Positions 19,491-29,750 of a stretch of DNA of 64,000 nucleotides are shown one piece after another. Position 1 is the stretch's first letter, and every line of letters starts with the position of its first letter. Position numbers and translations under genes: made by a program. The stretch is taken from NCBI GenBank assembly GCA_963760985.1, contig CAVXFM010000016.1, positions 310,001-374,000 on the forward strand, given 5' to 3'. The notes under the pieces are model-generated. The model was not told where the DNA came from and searched no databases. It saw only the letters and a program-made list of their open reading frames with translations. The stretch is from JACRDG01 sp963760985 (lineage in GTDB: Bacteria > Desulfobacterota > Desulfomonilia > Desulfomonilales > Desulfomonilaceae).

Positions 19491-19790
19491 GTGAAGTTCA
19501 CATCTGCCGACGAATTCGAACTGCACGTGCACAAATGCTTCGGGAAGATTTTCGAGGGTTTGCTGAAGGTCGACGCAGTGGTCAAGGAGGGAGCGGAAAA
19601 GGAAGAGAACGACGGCACCTATGGGGTAATGACCGACCTGAGAGACACGATCGAAGAAGTCATTCTTCATTGCCATCTGGCCTGGCAGTACCATCGTCTC
19701 GTTCGCTCGGCCATCGGCAACAACTCGAACACCTGGGATAAGATGGAAAACCCTCCTCCCAGAGAAGCTGAGCCAGGATCCGAGACCTAA
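19491..19790 (+). CDS. Hypothetical helical protein
   Basis: A 99-residue, mostly helical soluble protein beginning VKFTSADEFELHVHKCFG and ending in a charged tail. I do not recognise the family. GTG 19491 is preferred because GGAAAGG lies about 10 bases upstream; a longer frame starts at 19449. It converges on the Ser/Thr kinase gene. The residue pattern (amphipathic helices with conserved-looking aromatic and His residues such as LHCHLAWQYHRLV) looks like real protein. Confidence 0.5.
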   Translation: MKFTSADEFELHVHKCFGKIFEGLLKVDAVVKEGAEKEENDGTYGVMTDLRDTIEEVILHCHLAWQYHRLVRSAIGNNSNTWDKMENPPPREAEPGSET

Positions 19791-19914
19791 TGCCGCGGTG
19801 CGGGAGATCGCGTAAGAAAGCCGCCATGCCCCCTCGGCTACCAACGGCGAGGCTGACTGAGCTTCGGGCATCGCTCCAGCGGGTCTACGTTTCCCAATCA
19901 GCAATGCACAAGTA

Positions 19915-22252
19915 TCATCCGGGTTTCTTAATCCCCAGCCTTTCGAGCAGGCCCTTTTTCTGTTGCTCGCGGACCGGGGGCTTGGACTGTTCTGAAAGCT
20001 CACGCCTGAGCTCTTCCAGCGCCTGGAGAAGTTCGCGAGAGTCCTGGAATCGGTCTTCCGGCTTCTTGGTGGTCATCTTGAAGAGGATCTGGAAGACTTC
20101 TTCTTCCAGCGGAATGGTGATTCCCTCTTTGAAAGGCGGGAGAGGCTCGTGAACGTGTTTTTGGAAAATTACATATGCAGACTCACCGATGAACGGCGGG
20201 GAGCCCGCTAGCAAATGGTACAAGGTAATGCCGAGCGAATAGATATCCGACCTGATGTCAAGATGGTGAGAACCCTTGGCCTGCTCCGGAGAAAAATAAA
20301 GGGGCGTCCCACACGTGATGCCTGTCTGCGTGATGCCCGCGTCCTGGGTTTCCAAGTAATGCTTTGCCAGGCCGAGATCCGCGAGCATGGCTTCACCGCG
20401 AGTGTTGAAGAGAATATTCGCGGGCTTGATATCGCGGTGGAGCATTTTGTTTTCCTCCGCGACGTTGAGCGCGCGAGTGATTTCAATGCCGATCTGCAAG
20501 ACCTTGGCAAGGGGAAGTTTTCCGATCTTGGCCAAGAGGGCTGCTGCGCTGCCCCCTCCCACATAGGGCATCACCAGGAAGTGGACGCCTTTTTCGAACC
20601 CGACGTTCATCACCCCCACAATATTGGGGTGCTGGAGCTTCGCGGCAGAGCGGGCTTCCCGTATGAATCGGCGAATGAAAATGGGGTCCTTTTCCGCGAG
20701 GTGTGAGTGAAGCAGCTTCACTGCCACCGCGACATCCAAGGCCAAGTGATGGGCCTTGTACACCCCTCCCATTCCTCCACCGCCGATCTTGTACAGGAGC
20801 ATGCAACCGCCGACGGTAATCCCGATCATTTGTTCCGAAAGGCTGTCCTGTCTCGGATCCACCACAGGAACGGTGATGGCTTCCCCGCATCCACCGCACG
20901 TGCCTTTTCTCCCCACGTGCTGCATCGGTACCAGGTGAACCTGTCCACATTGGCACGCAAAGCGGATTTTCGGACCCTGTTTGCGGGTCGCCCTCGGAAT
21001 CGAGATAGGAGCCTTGGCCGCTCGACGTCCTGAGGTAACACCGGGTTCGGCCTCTGCTCTTTCACTCGCGGGCTCTTTGGTCGCTGCCATTTCCATGGCC
21101 TTGGCCGCCACTGCCTGCAACTGGGCAAACGCCTCTTCGGTCTTCCGATCGGCCGTGCGGCGGTCACTAATTTGTGCGAGCGTGGGGGTCTCGGAAAGAA
21201 TCGACGGGTCCTTGACTACTTCGTCGATAAAACCCTTGAGGATTGCCTCGCCACCCGGGAGGAACGAGACGAACCGCGCGGTGGCCTCATCCAACCCGTC
21301 TTCCGTTTCGGTATCCGGCGACTGAGCGATTCTGGAAACCACCCACACAGGTTCGTCGGCTATCTGTCTGGGCAAGTGGATCTTGAGCACCAGAGAGTCG
21401 CCCACCTCCACCGGATCAGGCAAACGGAGCAACGCCCCGTCCGCAGAGAGCCTTGAAGCTATACCGTCATGCCACGTCTTGTTATCGAACGAATAGGTGA
21501 TGGCCCCATTGAGAGGAATGGATTGAGCCTCGACCCTCCCGCTGACTCTCGAAGTCGTCTCCGGCTCCTGAGCCGTGGGTTGAAAAGTCTTGTCCGCCTC
21601 GTAGAGTTCTCCTGTCTTTGTGTCTTCGACTACGAACTCGAAATCTTGTTTTTCCGCGCCGACAGATTCAACTTCCCTGACCACCAAGTCGTAGTCGCTT
21701 ATGAAGCCCTTGACTTCGGTGGGTACCTCCATAAGGAGGTCCCGGGCCTCGCCCATGAGACCTTCTTCGATGCAAATGCCCACCATTTCTTCAATGATGT
21801 CGCCCTTTTGGTCAGGGGGCACCTGCCAGTCTTTGACAACCCCGCCCAGACTGTTCTTGGCATCCTCGAATTTTCGCAGACGAAACAGGCAACTTGTCTT
21901 GTACCGCAACAATTCTAGCCGGTCCGACGCAGGGGCATTTTCCAGGCCCTTTTCGAACTCCGCCAGGGCTTCGGAATAGAGGTTCATACCCATATACGCG
22001 AGTCCAAGGTCCAGGGCCAGACGAGGAGAAAATTCGTCGGTGGCCGAGTGACGAGTGGTTTGCTGATCCTCAACCCGTTGGTTGAACTGGATTTGAATGA
22101 CTTTGGCTTGGGCTCGTTTGTTGTTAGGTTCCCTGTTCAGAATATTTTGATATACCAACACCGCGTGGTCTGTACAATCCCTGGCTTTCGTAGACCTCCG
22201 CCTCTTGCCACATGCGCTGGATTTCATCCTTGAAAGGCCTGGGATCGGTCAT
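19915..22252 (-). CDS. Ser/Thr protein kinase with TPR, PilZ-like and zinc-ribbon domains (one frameshift)
   Basis: This ~778-residue eukaryotic-type kinase opens with a TPR-like region (about 1-130: ALDLGLAYMGMNLYSEALAEFEKGLENA). A PilZ-like domain follows (about 235-350, with RLSADGALLRLP), then a zinc ribbon (CQCGQ...CGGCGEAI), then the C-terminal kinase domain with glycine loop IGGGGMGGVYKA, lysine AVAVKLL, HRDIKPANIL, DLGLAKHY (Leu for Phe in DFG), CGTPLYFSPEQA and SDIYSLGITLYHLLAG. The true N-terminus reads MTDPRPFKDEIQRMWQEAE from ATG 22252. One extra A (TAC[A]GAC, near 22172) then shifts the frame. No transmembrane helix is visible, so it is cytoplasmic. The PP2C phosphatase and FHA protein at 27.9-29.5 kb are plausible functional partners. 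Confidence 0.88.
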
Positions 22253-22385
22253 ATCTGTTCGGGCTCCAGTTTGGCCACCGCCGCGGCCGAGCCGACAGGC
22301 GGTCTCTTGTCTCTTTGCGGTTACATGGTAAGAACTACGCTCCCCGCAGGTCGACTATAGCAGATTATGGTGAAATTGTCAGTGC

Positions 22386-24076
22386 TTATTTCGGGCTGAA
22401 CCCAGGGGGCAACTCCGAATCCTCGGGCCGCGACTCGCTTGCGGGAGACTCTCCGCGTGACGGATACGTGGAACCGGATGAATCCCGGCCAGGACTCTGG
22501 GAGTGCGGGGTACGTGTTTTCAGGTCCAAGCCGTATTCCTGAGCCTTCTCCACATATGAGCCTGTCTTCAGTCGTACCTCACCGATGATATTCACTCTTA
22601 TAGCAGAGGCCCCTTCCACAGGGCACTTACTTTCGCACCATCCGCATCCCGCGCACTTGTTTGCGTTGACAAACGGGACAGCGTTGGTGTGGTCAGGGAC
22701 TGACTTCAGAGAAATAGCCTTGTACGGACACATTTCGTCACACACCAGACATTTCTTATCCCGTTCCCACGCAAGGCAGTACCTCGCGAGCTATCCATGC
22801 AGTTCCCAACTTAGCATGATTCTTTTCCACCAACGACAGGTTCCGAATAGCCCCAGTGGGACAGACCTTCCCGCAGGCAGTGCAGCCCACTGCACATGCT
22901 GCCAGACGAGGTATCACCACCGGGGTAAAGATTCCTTCGAGGCCAGCCCTGAGCCATATGGGTTGCAGCGTGTTGGTCGGACACGCCTTCATGCATTCTC
23001 CGCACCGCACGCACCGGGTGAGAAACTCAGGTTCGGGAAGGGCGCCAGGCGGCCGTATCAATTCCGCGTCTCGGAGGGGCCTTTCGCGGCCCAACGCGGC
23101 GGGTTGGTATATTCCCGTCCTCACCAGAGCGGACGTGATCAACCCGGAACCGACCGCGAGCAGAATGCCTCTCCTGGTGGAATCCGGCGTTTTGACAAGG
23201 GTCTCAGTCAGGCCTTGTCCCATGCGGAAGGAGATTGCCGTTTCCGGGCAGATTTCTTCGCACCGCAAGCATACGATGCATTCCTCATGAGCTGTTTTTC
23301 TCGGATCTTCCGATATTGCAGCGGTGGGACACTCCCTGATACAGCGACCGCAGCGCGTGCAGGAATCGCTCACCTGTCGTTTCACGAGCGGGGATCGAGA
23401 AAATAGGCTCAGAAGGGCGCCCGCGGGGCAGAGATTCCTGCACCAAAATCTTGGACTCACGTACGCCGAGCGCGGTGATTCCAGCAAAAAATGCCGCAAC
23501 GAACACGTTACTTTGAAAAACGCGGTTGCCAATCGTGACGTAGCTCAGCTCAGTGGAAGCGACTCTATCTATCAGAGGAGCAACCCATGCCAGCCCTGAG
23601 TCTGCAACCAACAGGAACACAGGGTGGAAAACCAACGTGTACAGGCGAGTCACCAGCGAGAGCGGTGAGCCCAAGAATACGAGGGACACGCCGCCGACGG
23701 CTGCAGCCAAAATGACTGTGAGAATCGCATACTTCCAGCCGCGGTATCGACCGGCAGCCTCATACGAGTTGTTTTTGACCGACCGCTTGTGCGTGGGCTT
23801 CAGAGCTGATTGAAGGATGTCCAGCGTGGTTCCCATGGGGCAGATGTGCCCGCAAAAGGCGCGCCCCAACACCAAGGCCAACAATAACACAAGGAACCCT
23901 GGTAACAGTGAGAGTGGGAATGCTCGCGCTGCGATGACGCTTCCTACGCCGATGAGAGGGTCCAGCCTGAGAAACACATCCACTGATGCACGTTCGCACC
24001 AAGGATGGACGGCCAGGAAAAGGAGGCCGACGAACATCGCAAGGCTGACGGCCTGCGTGAGTCTTTGAAATCGCAT
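22386..24076 (-). CDS. NapH/CcoG-like membrane polyferredoxin (two frameshifts)
   Basis: Three frames join into a ~560-residue membrane iron-sulfur protein. The N-terminal part has several hydrophobic helices and the NapH-type motif CGHICPMGTTLDI. After the first shift (near 23450) comes FWCRNLCPAGALLSLFSR, the second half of that NapH signature. Then there are ferredoxin motifs: CTRCGRCIRECP, CIVCLRCEEICP, CVRCGECMKACP and CTACGKVCP. After the second shift (near 22765) come CLVCDEMCP and CAGCGWCESKCP. The second shift is explained by one extra C (GTA[C]TGC), giving EVCLAWERDKKCLVCDE. The start ATG overlaps the stop of the DUF362 gene, so they are translationally coupled. It probably moves electrons across or along the membrane; donor and acceptor are unknown. 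Confidence 0.87.
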
Positions 24077-25014
24077 TAGCTCTTAATATTCTTCACGTTG
24101 AGTTTTGCGAGGTCCATCACTCCCAGACCACGTTCCGCAGCCTGACGGATATGTTTGACCTGGCTCGGCTCAAAAGTCCTGCCGTACCAGGTGCCCAAGG
24201 CCACCATCTGCGCATCCGCCGCGACCATATCCGGGGAAGCGATCACCAGGTTCAACGGAATGACGCGGCCTGGACCTCCCGGTCCTCCTGTACTGAGGAT
24301 GCGGGTGCCATCGACGACGACCAGATGGGGCTTCAGCACCGTAACCATGTCCACTATGGCAGTGTGCAAATCATAACGGGAATGGAACGCCCCGCGGTCG
24401 TGAATAAGACCCATCATGCCTTTCATGGACAGACTCACCCCGCTTGCAGCATGGGATTTGCCCACTGGCACGCTGATCAGCACATCCGCGTCGAGTACCT
24501 CCGTAATGACTCCCAGGGACTTGAGCTTCACGCCGTGAGGAACCTTCACGTCCTTGAACAGCCTCTTGGCTTTGACGATTCGCACCGACGTATTGGGGAT
24601 GTCCTTGCAGTATTCAGGGATCTTGGAACGGGACAGACAGTCCTCAGGATTGGCCAGCACATTGTCCAGAACGACGACACTCGCAGCTCCTGCTTCTGCG
24701 GCCATTTTGGCTACTGCAGCCACCACAGCCGGGTTGGTGTTACTCGCGCGATCCGGTCCGCTCGCGAAACTCATATTGGGCTTGATGACCACACGGTTGC
24801 CGGGTTTGACGAACCTCTTGATCCCGCCGATGGCATCAACCGCAGTCCTTGCATTTTGAGCCGGATCGCTGCCGTGAGCTATGGCCACGTCAGGGAGTTG
24901 CTCTGCGAGCGCTTGGTCCTGTCCGAAGAAGCTAAGTGGTCCTGCCGTGATTACCGCGGCCGTGGCGATCAATCCGGTCTTTAGAAATTCCCTCCGATGG
25001 GGGGTTTCACTCAT
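24076..25014 (-). CDS. Tat-exported DUF362 protein
   Basis: A 312-residue protein beginning MSETPHRREFLKTGLIATAAV, a twin-arginine signal followed by a hydrophobic stretch and an ALAEQ-type cleavage area, so it is exported folded, probably with a cofactor. The body matches the DUF362 family (VVIKPNMSFASGPDRASNTNP, ADVLISVPVGKSHAASGVSLSMKG, MMGLIHDRGAFH, VVDGTRILSTGGPGGPG). The ATG at 25014 follows GAGGAG. Its stop overlaps the start of the membrane polyferredoxin gene (TAATG), which strongly suggests one complex or pathway. The chemistry of DUF362 proteins is not established, so I assign no reaction. Confidence 0.88.
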   Translation of the reverse strand: MSETPHRREFLKTGLIATAAVITAGPLSFFGQDQALAEQLPDVAIAHGSDPAQNARTAVDAIGGIKRFVKPGNRVVIKPNMSFASGPDRASNTNPAVVAAVAKMAAEAGAASVVVLDNVLANPEDCLSRSKIPEYCKDIPNTSVRIVKAKRLFKDVKVPHGVKLKSLGVITEVLDADVLISVPVGKSHAASGVSLSMKGMMGLIHDRGAFHSRYDLHTAIVDMVTVLKPHLVVVDGTRILSTGGPGGPGRVIPLNLVIASPDMVAADAQMVALGTWYGRTFEPSQVKHIRQAAERGLGVMDLAKLNVKNIKS

Positions 25015-25444
25015 TACGGGGTCTCCTCTCACGCCAGTAACTGGCGACAATAACCTTTAGTAAAATACTCGTTTTCAGAAAGTCAACGTCCAGAACCGTG
25101 TAAAACGGAGTGAGAAAAACAATTGACACAGAGCCGGTCCGGGTATAGTAGGGGCCTGTCGCAAAGATGTTCCTGACAGACGCGTACCCTGGGAGCGGAC
25201 CCTTGGATTATGTCTCGGACTTCCAGCTGAGGCCCGACGATTGACCGCGCCAGTAGTGTGATTTGCTGAGAGGATTGCCTCCAGGGCAACAGCAGTGCGT
25301 GTCTCAGCACCTCGTCGCGGGTGGCAGAAATTCCACCCAGCGGCCCTAATCTCCATCGCTGCTGCGCAAAAAAGCTCTCAGGAATTGGATATTTCAAGCT
25401 CTTTCTTGCCCGCCTCTACGAGATGTGAAGGAGGTGATGTGACC
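25015..25444. other. Divergent intergenic region between DUF362 and LemA genes
   Basis: 430 bp without a supported gene. On the plus strand TTGACA at 25123-25128 precedes TATAGT at 25144-25149, but the 15-base spacing is short. A segment near 25155-25170 loosely resembles sequence at 15208-15236 (reverse strand), 27672-27720 and 60841-60882. Confidence 0.4.
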
Positions 25445-26086
25445 GTGCGACGATTCCAGGATAGCGTTGCGTTGAGCAACAGGTTCTTTTCACGTACGCA
25501 AAGCGATTCACCCGTGTACGGTCGAGGGGTCTCAATGACTGTGTCTCGCGTCGTCGAATTCAGCTTTTCTTTCATTATAGCATTTTTGGTGCTCATCCTG
25601 ATCTCCTTTCTCACACTGAGACCCATGCTCAAAGAGATCAATCTGGAAGCTCGCGCAGATTGGGATGCCTTTTGCCGCGCAGTGGCAGAGCGCAATGAGT
25701 TACTGCCTGGAATGATGGAAGGTCTGAGAGGCTTTCAGCCCGGGCTCGGAAAGCTGGCGGAAAAAGTGCTTGAAACAAGAGGAATTTCCCTGCGTGCAGC
25801 CGATCAGGACGCAATCGTCGCATCCGTAGACGTCATGGATGGATATCTCGCGGAAATCGAAAGACTTGCTCAATCAAATTCCGCGTTGGAGAAATATCCT
25901 CCGTTTGCGACGCTCTGGAAGAAAGTTCAGGTGCTTACTCAACGGATCAGATTCCTGAGGGAAGATTACAACAGAATCGCACGACTGCACAACCGATTAC
26001 TCACGGCCTTTCCGCAGAACGTTTTGGCAGTAATCTTCGGATTTGTCCCACTCAAGGAGTATCCACCCAAGCGCGCTCCGTCGTGA
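25445..26086 (+). CDS. LemA family membrane protein
   Basis: LemA proteins are small membrane-anchored helical-bundle proteins of unclear role, often near envelope proteases. This one has 213 residues from GTG 25445, which has a near-perfect AAGGAGGTGAT site 10 bases upstream; ATG 25535 (GAGGGG upstream) is an alternative that would start right before the helix. A single transmembrane helix (VVEFSFSFIIAFLVLILISF) is followed by the LemA core WDAFCRAVAERNELLPGMME, where the WnaL/Rr..lipnLve pattern is partly kept, and a helical C-terminal half. A DUF3999-like envelope protein follows on the same strand 85 bases later, an association consistent with an envelope role. Confidence 0.75.
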   Translation: MRRFQDSVALSNRFFSRTQSDSPVYGRGVSMTVSRVVEFSFSFIIAFLVLILISFLTLRPMLKEINLEARADWDAFCRAVAERNELLPGMMEGLRGFQPGLGKLAEKVLETRGISLRAADQDAIVASVDVMDGYLAEIERLAQSNSALEKYPPFATLWKKVQVLTQRIRFLREDYNRIARLHNRLLTAFPQNVLAVIFGFVPLKEYPPKRAPS

Positions 26087-26170
26087 TTTCACTCCGAACG
26101 GACCGCTTGCCTTGTTTTCACTCGAACCATTTCTTGATCAACCGGCGATGCACGCGTATAATCCTGGGCC

Positions 26171-27541
26171 ATGTTGAAGATCCATTCTTTCCAGAGAATT
26201 CCCTTGTCACGCATGGTGAACGGCCGCAGGGCAATTGTCGTGGTGTTCTTGTTGGGGCTGTTCATGCCGAATGGCTCTCTTGCATCGCAGTTTGATTCTT
26301 CCGGTTGGAAGCGTTTCCGAGACATACACATACCTCCTCATGTCGGGGCCGCACCTGTCGGCGCTCCCCTGGAATCTGCCATTTTCGAGCACAGTAGACC
26401 TGATCTCGCAGATCTACGCGTGATCTCCTCTGAGGGCGTAGTAGTTCCCGTGACGATCAGCGACTCATTCCGCCATGACGAGCCGAGTCCCTTCCCGGGG
26501 GTGCTATTCAAGGTGATGAAACGACCGGGAAAGTGGACGGATGTGTGGATCGACAAGAAGGCCAAGATTCTGACCAGAGGCGTGCAACTTCAAACGAGCT
26601 CAAAGAATTTCGCGCGCAAAGTGGAAATTCGTGGGTCAGACAACGGAAACGAGACCTACGTCATCATGATGGACGGCCTCGTGTGCGACCTCCCAGGGCC
26701 GACCCCGATAAAGAGTCTTGAGCTGTTTCACCCGTTGAACAATTTCCGTTACATTTATCTCCGGATTCTCGATGGGAATCAAACGCCTCTGAAGGTGGAT
26801 GGAGCGCTGTGTTTTCCTGCGCCCGGCACCGGTGCCTGGACGTTGCCCGGCAATGTGCGGATTGTGGAAAACCGCCTGAATTCCTCTGACAATTCGACCG
26901 TGGTCATTGCCGACCTTGGCGAGAAACGGCTTCCCCTCAAGGGAATCAAGATTTCAACCCCTGCCGTGAGTTTCGCAAAAAAGGTGCGCCTGCTTCAAGG
27001 ATCTTCCGAATCACCCGCTTCCTGGCGGCCATTCTACGAAGGGACGTTTTTTCGGATTGAGAAGGCCGACGCTGCAAAGGAGAATCTGGAAGCGAAATTC
27101 GAGCCGCAGACCGGCCGGTACATTATGCTTGAACTGACGGGGGAAGGCCCTGCAGTGACGGTGAAAGCCATGGAAGCAAAGAGCGCGGTGAGACTGGCCG
27201 TATTCAAATTTCGTCCAGGACTGGCCTATCGCCTCTTCTATGACAACCCGCTCGCGAAGCCTTTTTCCAGCGACACTACCGAACCGTCAATAAACCTTAC
27301 CCGCGTTCTCGCCGTTTCATCGGACGTGACCATCGGAAAGGAACAGAAAAATCTCCTGCCCCCGCGGCCCCGACCGATGAGTTCTCCTAGGGACGCTCAT
27401 CCGACGACAGTGGGCAAGATTCTGGGTATGGCGATGCTCCTGATAGGACTATTGTTGCTGTTTATTGTCATGCTCAGGGCGCGATCGCAGCGGATAGCGG
27501 AAAGAAGGCGTGGCTCGCGTCTACTTGACACGCGGTTGTGA
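26171..27541 (+). CDS. Envelope-anchored DUF3999-like protein
   Basis: A 456-residue protein with an N-terminal hydrophobic signal (RAIVVVFLLGLFMPNGSLAS, about 20-39), a large beta-rich extracytoplasmic body and one C-terminal transmembrane helix (ILGMAMLLIGLLLLFIVML, about 417-435) followed by a short basic tail. The repeated strand patterns (LRVISSEGVVVPVTIS, RYIYLRILDG, RYIMLELTGEG) fit the DUF3999 group of periplasmic, membrane-anchored proteins. No catalytic motif stands out. ATG 26213 is an alternative start nearer the signal. It follows the LemA gene and may share its transcript. Confidence 0.62.
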   Translation: MLKIHSFQRIPLSRMVNGRRAIVVVFLLGLFMPNGSLASQFDSSGWKRFRDIHIPPHVGAAPVGAPLESAIFEHSRPDLADLRVISSEGVVVPVTISDSFRHDEPSPFPGVLFKVMKRPGKWTDVWIDKKAKILTRGVQLQTSSKNFARKVEIRGSDNGNETYVIMMDGLVCDLPGPTPIKSLELFHPLNNFRYIYLRILDGNQTPLKVDGALCFPAPGTGAWTLPGNVRIVENRLNSSDNSTVVIADLGEKRLPLKGIKISTPAVSFAKKVRLLQGSSESPASWRPFYEGTFFRIEKADAAKENLEAKFEPQTGRYIMLELTGEGPAVTVKAMEAKSAVRLAVFKFRPGLAYRLFYDNPLAKPFSSDTTEPSINLTRVLAVSSDVTIGKEQKNLLPPRPRPMSSPRDAHPTTVGKILGMAMLLIGLLLLFIVMLRARSQRIAERRRGSRLLDTRL

Positions 27542-27866
27542 GTCTATCCGTTCGCCGCTGTCCGCAAAGGGTCTTCCGAAATTACGACGCGAGGCGCTGG
27601 CAGCGTCATGCGAGGTATTTTCGCCAGGTAGCACGGGGAGCGCCCTTCGGTGCGGGGCCGAGGAGAGGTATCTAGGCGGCTGTTGCGTAACGCAATGCTT
27701 TCACGAAGACGTGGCACGAGGGGGTGGGTTCCGACTACTTTCGGCAGCAGTCTCCAAGAAAAAACCTAGTATGTCAGGCTCCCCAGGAGCCAGGCTGTTC
27801 CGAAATGGTTCTGACAGTCCCAGAGTAACACGACTTGCGCCATATTTGTGGTTACCCAAGGGGCTC
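27542..27866. other. Convergent intergenic region
   Basis: 325 bp between convergent genes. A GGCTCC-cca-GGAGCC hairpin (27777-27791) could end the FHA transcript on the minus strand; a T run lies 11 bases beyond it. Nothing coding is supported. Confidence 0.4.
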
Positions 27867-28637
27867 CTAGGAAAGTATCTCTTCCCGTAGACTGAACGTC
27901 ATATGGGTGTTGGCGATGCTGATGTCATCGCCGTCCTGCAGCTGCACTTGCGTCGATACATCCTGTCCGTTCACCTTTGGCTTCCTGGTGCCTTCGGAAT
28001 AAGACAGAAAATACCCGTTGGGCCTCTTGCTGATTACCGCTGCAGTCTTTCCTACGAGAAGTCCCGAGCACTTGATGTCCGCGTCTTCAGCCTTACCAAT
28101 AGTGGTGATACGCTTAGTCAGCTCGATTATCTGCGGGACGCCCCCTGAAATGATGGTAACAGACCCATAGAGCTCAATCTTCTTGGGCTTGTGCGCAATC
28201 GCCTGTTCAGGAGAAAGATCTCCCTCTTCCGGCTGCTTTGCCGAGCGTTCTTCTTGCTCCTGCGCGTTCAGGGCTGATGTTTCAGGAGTCGGTTGGGCTG
28301 GCGGAACGTCAACGCCGCCTTCCCTGAGAGGTCGTGCGTCAGATGGCCGAAGATCGACAAAAAACAGGAGGTGTTTACCCACGATGAAGGAGTCGTTATC
28401 GAAGATCCTTTCCCGGGTAATTTTCCTCTCGTTGAGAAACGTCCCGTTGAGAGAATCGAGATCCTCGAGAACGAAGAAATTCGGGTCTTCCGTTTCGATT
28501 CTTGCGTGATGACCCGAAACGGCCTGATTGTCGATCACCACATTGTTGTCTTCACGTCGGCCGATGGTGACGGGAGTCTTATCGAATGTGCACTCCTCCA
28601 CAACCGCATCCTGAAATTTCAGGATCAGCTTGAACAT
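27867..28637 (-). CDS. Protein with two FHA domains
   Basis: FHA domains bind phosphothreonine, so this 256-residue soluble protein is a likely reader of Ser/Thr kinase signalling. The first domain (about 1-95) has the full signature: TIGRREDNNVVID, SGHHARIE and SLNGTFLN. A linker rich in Glu, Pro and Ala follows. The second domain (about 155-256) is degenerate: ITTIGKAEDADIKC, AAVISKRPNGYFLSY, PKVNGQDV; it lacks the SxxH motif. GGAGG precedes the ATG. It is 74 bases downstream of the PP2C phosphatase on the same strand, a common pairing. Confidence 0.9.
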   Translation of the reverse strand: MFKLILKFQDAVVEECTFDKTPVTIGRREDNNVVIDNQAVSGHHARIETEDPNFFVLEDLDSLNGTFLNERKITRERIFDNDSFIVGKHLLFFVDLRPSDARPLREGGVDVPPAQPTPETSALNAQEQEERSAKQPEEGDLSPEQAIAHKPKKIELYGSVTIISGGVPQIIELTKRITTIGKAEDADIKCSGLLVGKTAAVISKRPNGYFLSYSEGTRKPKVNGQDVSTQVQLQDGDDISIANTHMTFSLREEILS

Positions 28638-28711
28638 CGATATCCTCCAGGGACTCTTGCTTTCTTGGTTTTGTCTGCGTTCGTACTGTTCATTTCCGAA
28701 GACTCATAGGT

Positions 28712-29516
28712 CTACGAGGTTCCTGTTGCGCTATCGCTTGTATTGGGTTCCTCGGAGAAACACACCACAGCAAGAGTGACATTGTCGGGGCCTCCTCGCG
28801 CGTTGACCTCGTCGATGAGGCGCTGAAGCATGTCAGGGCTTGGGCGTTCTGTTGAAAAGGCGCTAAGGATCTCCTCGTCCTCCATGACCGCAGTGAGCCC
28901 GTCGGTGCAAAGAACGCATATGTCGCCAGGAAACACGATCAATTCATCCATGTGGATGCGGATACGCGAATCCACTCCAATAACGGACGAGAGAATATGC
29001 CTCAGCTGGGACTCTTTCGCTTCTTCCCGGCTCATGAGTCCGCGTTCCACCTGGTCTTCGGCCAGGGTATGATCCTTGGATATTTGTTCAATCCGACCGT
29101 TACGAAGCAGGTACATGCGGGTGTCCCCCACGTTGATCATCGAAGCGGTGGAGTCTTGAACCACCATGCCAACCACCGTGCTGCCCATCCCGAGAAACTC
29201 TTCCTGCTCGAGGGACTTTTCCAATACGACTCGATTGGCCATGAACGCAGCCTGACGGAGCAGATTCGCGGGGAGCGTAAAGCTTGGATCGTAACTCTTC
29301 GAACACATCCGGACGGTTGCCGCTGACCGACTCATACTGTTTGTAAAAAGAAACCATGGTTTCCATGGCCAGGCGAGATGCTACCTCGCCAGCCCGGTGC
29401 CCCCCCATGCCATCCAGCACGAGAAAGAGCCCCACGTCGAGTCCCACATAGGTACAATCCTCATTGACGGTCCGCTGCTTGCCCACATCGGATATGGCCC
29501 AGCCTTCAACAATCAC
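28712..29516 (-). CDS. PP2C-family Ser/Thr protein phosphatase (one frameshift)
   Basis: The Mn/Mg-dependent phosphatase would reverse Ser/Thr phosphorylation, presumably by the kinase at 19.9-22.3 kb. All motifs are present in order: SDVGKQRTVNEDC, FLVLDGMGGHRAGEVAS, then, after a frame change, GSTVVGMVVQ, NVGDTRMYLLR, VLCTDGLT and GGPDNVTLAVV. The metal-binding aspartates are intact. The shift lies near 29285 in a run of four C's; dropping one gives KLYAPANLLRQAAFMANRVV. I prefer GTG 29516, which has GGAG 9 bases upstream and begins right at the usual PP2C N-terminus; a TTG at 29579 would add 21 residues. It is followed by the FHA gene. Confidence 0.88.
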
Positions 29517-29685
29517 GTGTCCGTCTCCACGCGGGAATTCGGGATGCCCTTGGTCTTCGTTCGTTTTCCCGTCGTACAATACTTTTCAGTGCCTCGCCAC
29601 GCACAGACATTACTACGCCGACGGAAAATGTAACCGATTTCGACAAGTAAATCAAGGATTATCATGAAAATTCCCGGCAATTGCG

Positions 29686-29715
29686 TTGTTGATTTCTCGC
29701 ATGATCAGATATAAT
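29686..29715 (+). promoter_or_regulatory. Promoter of the SH3 lipoprotein gene
   Basis: A perfect TATAAT (29710-29715) is preceded at 18 bases by TTGTTG (29686-29691). A start near 29722 would leave a leader of about 29 bases with GGAGG just ahead of ATG 29751. Confidence 0.55.
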
Positions 29716-29750
29716 GTGTCTCGCCGGGAGGGTCAACGGAGGCGATGCGG

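Noticed and set aside
25123..25149. TTGACA and TATAGT as a promoter for the LemA gene
   Set aside because: The 15-base spacing is too short for a standard promoter, and it would give a leader of about 290 bases.
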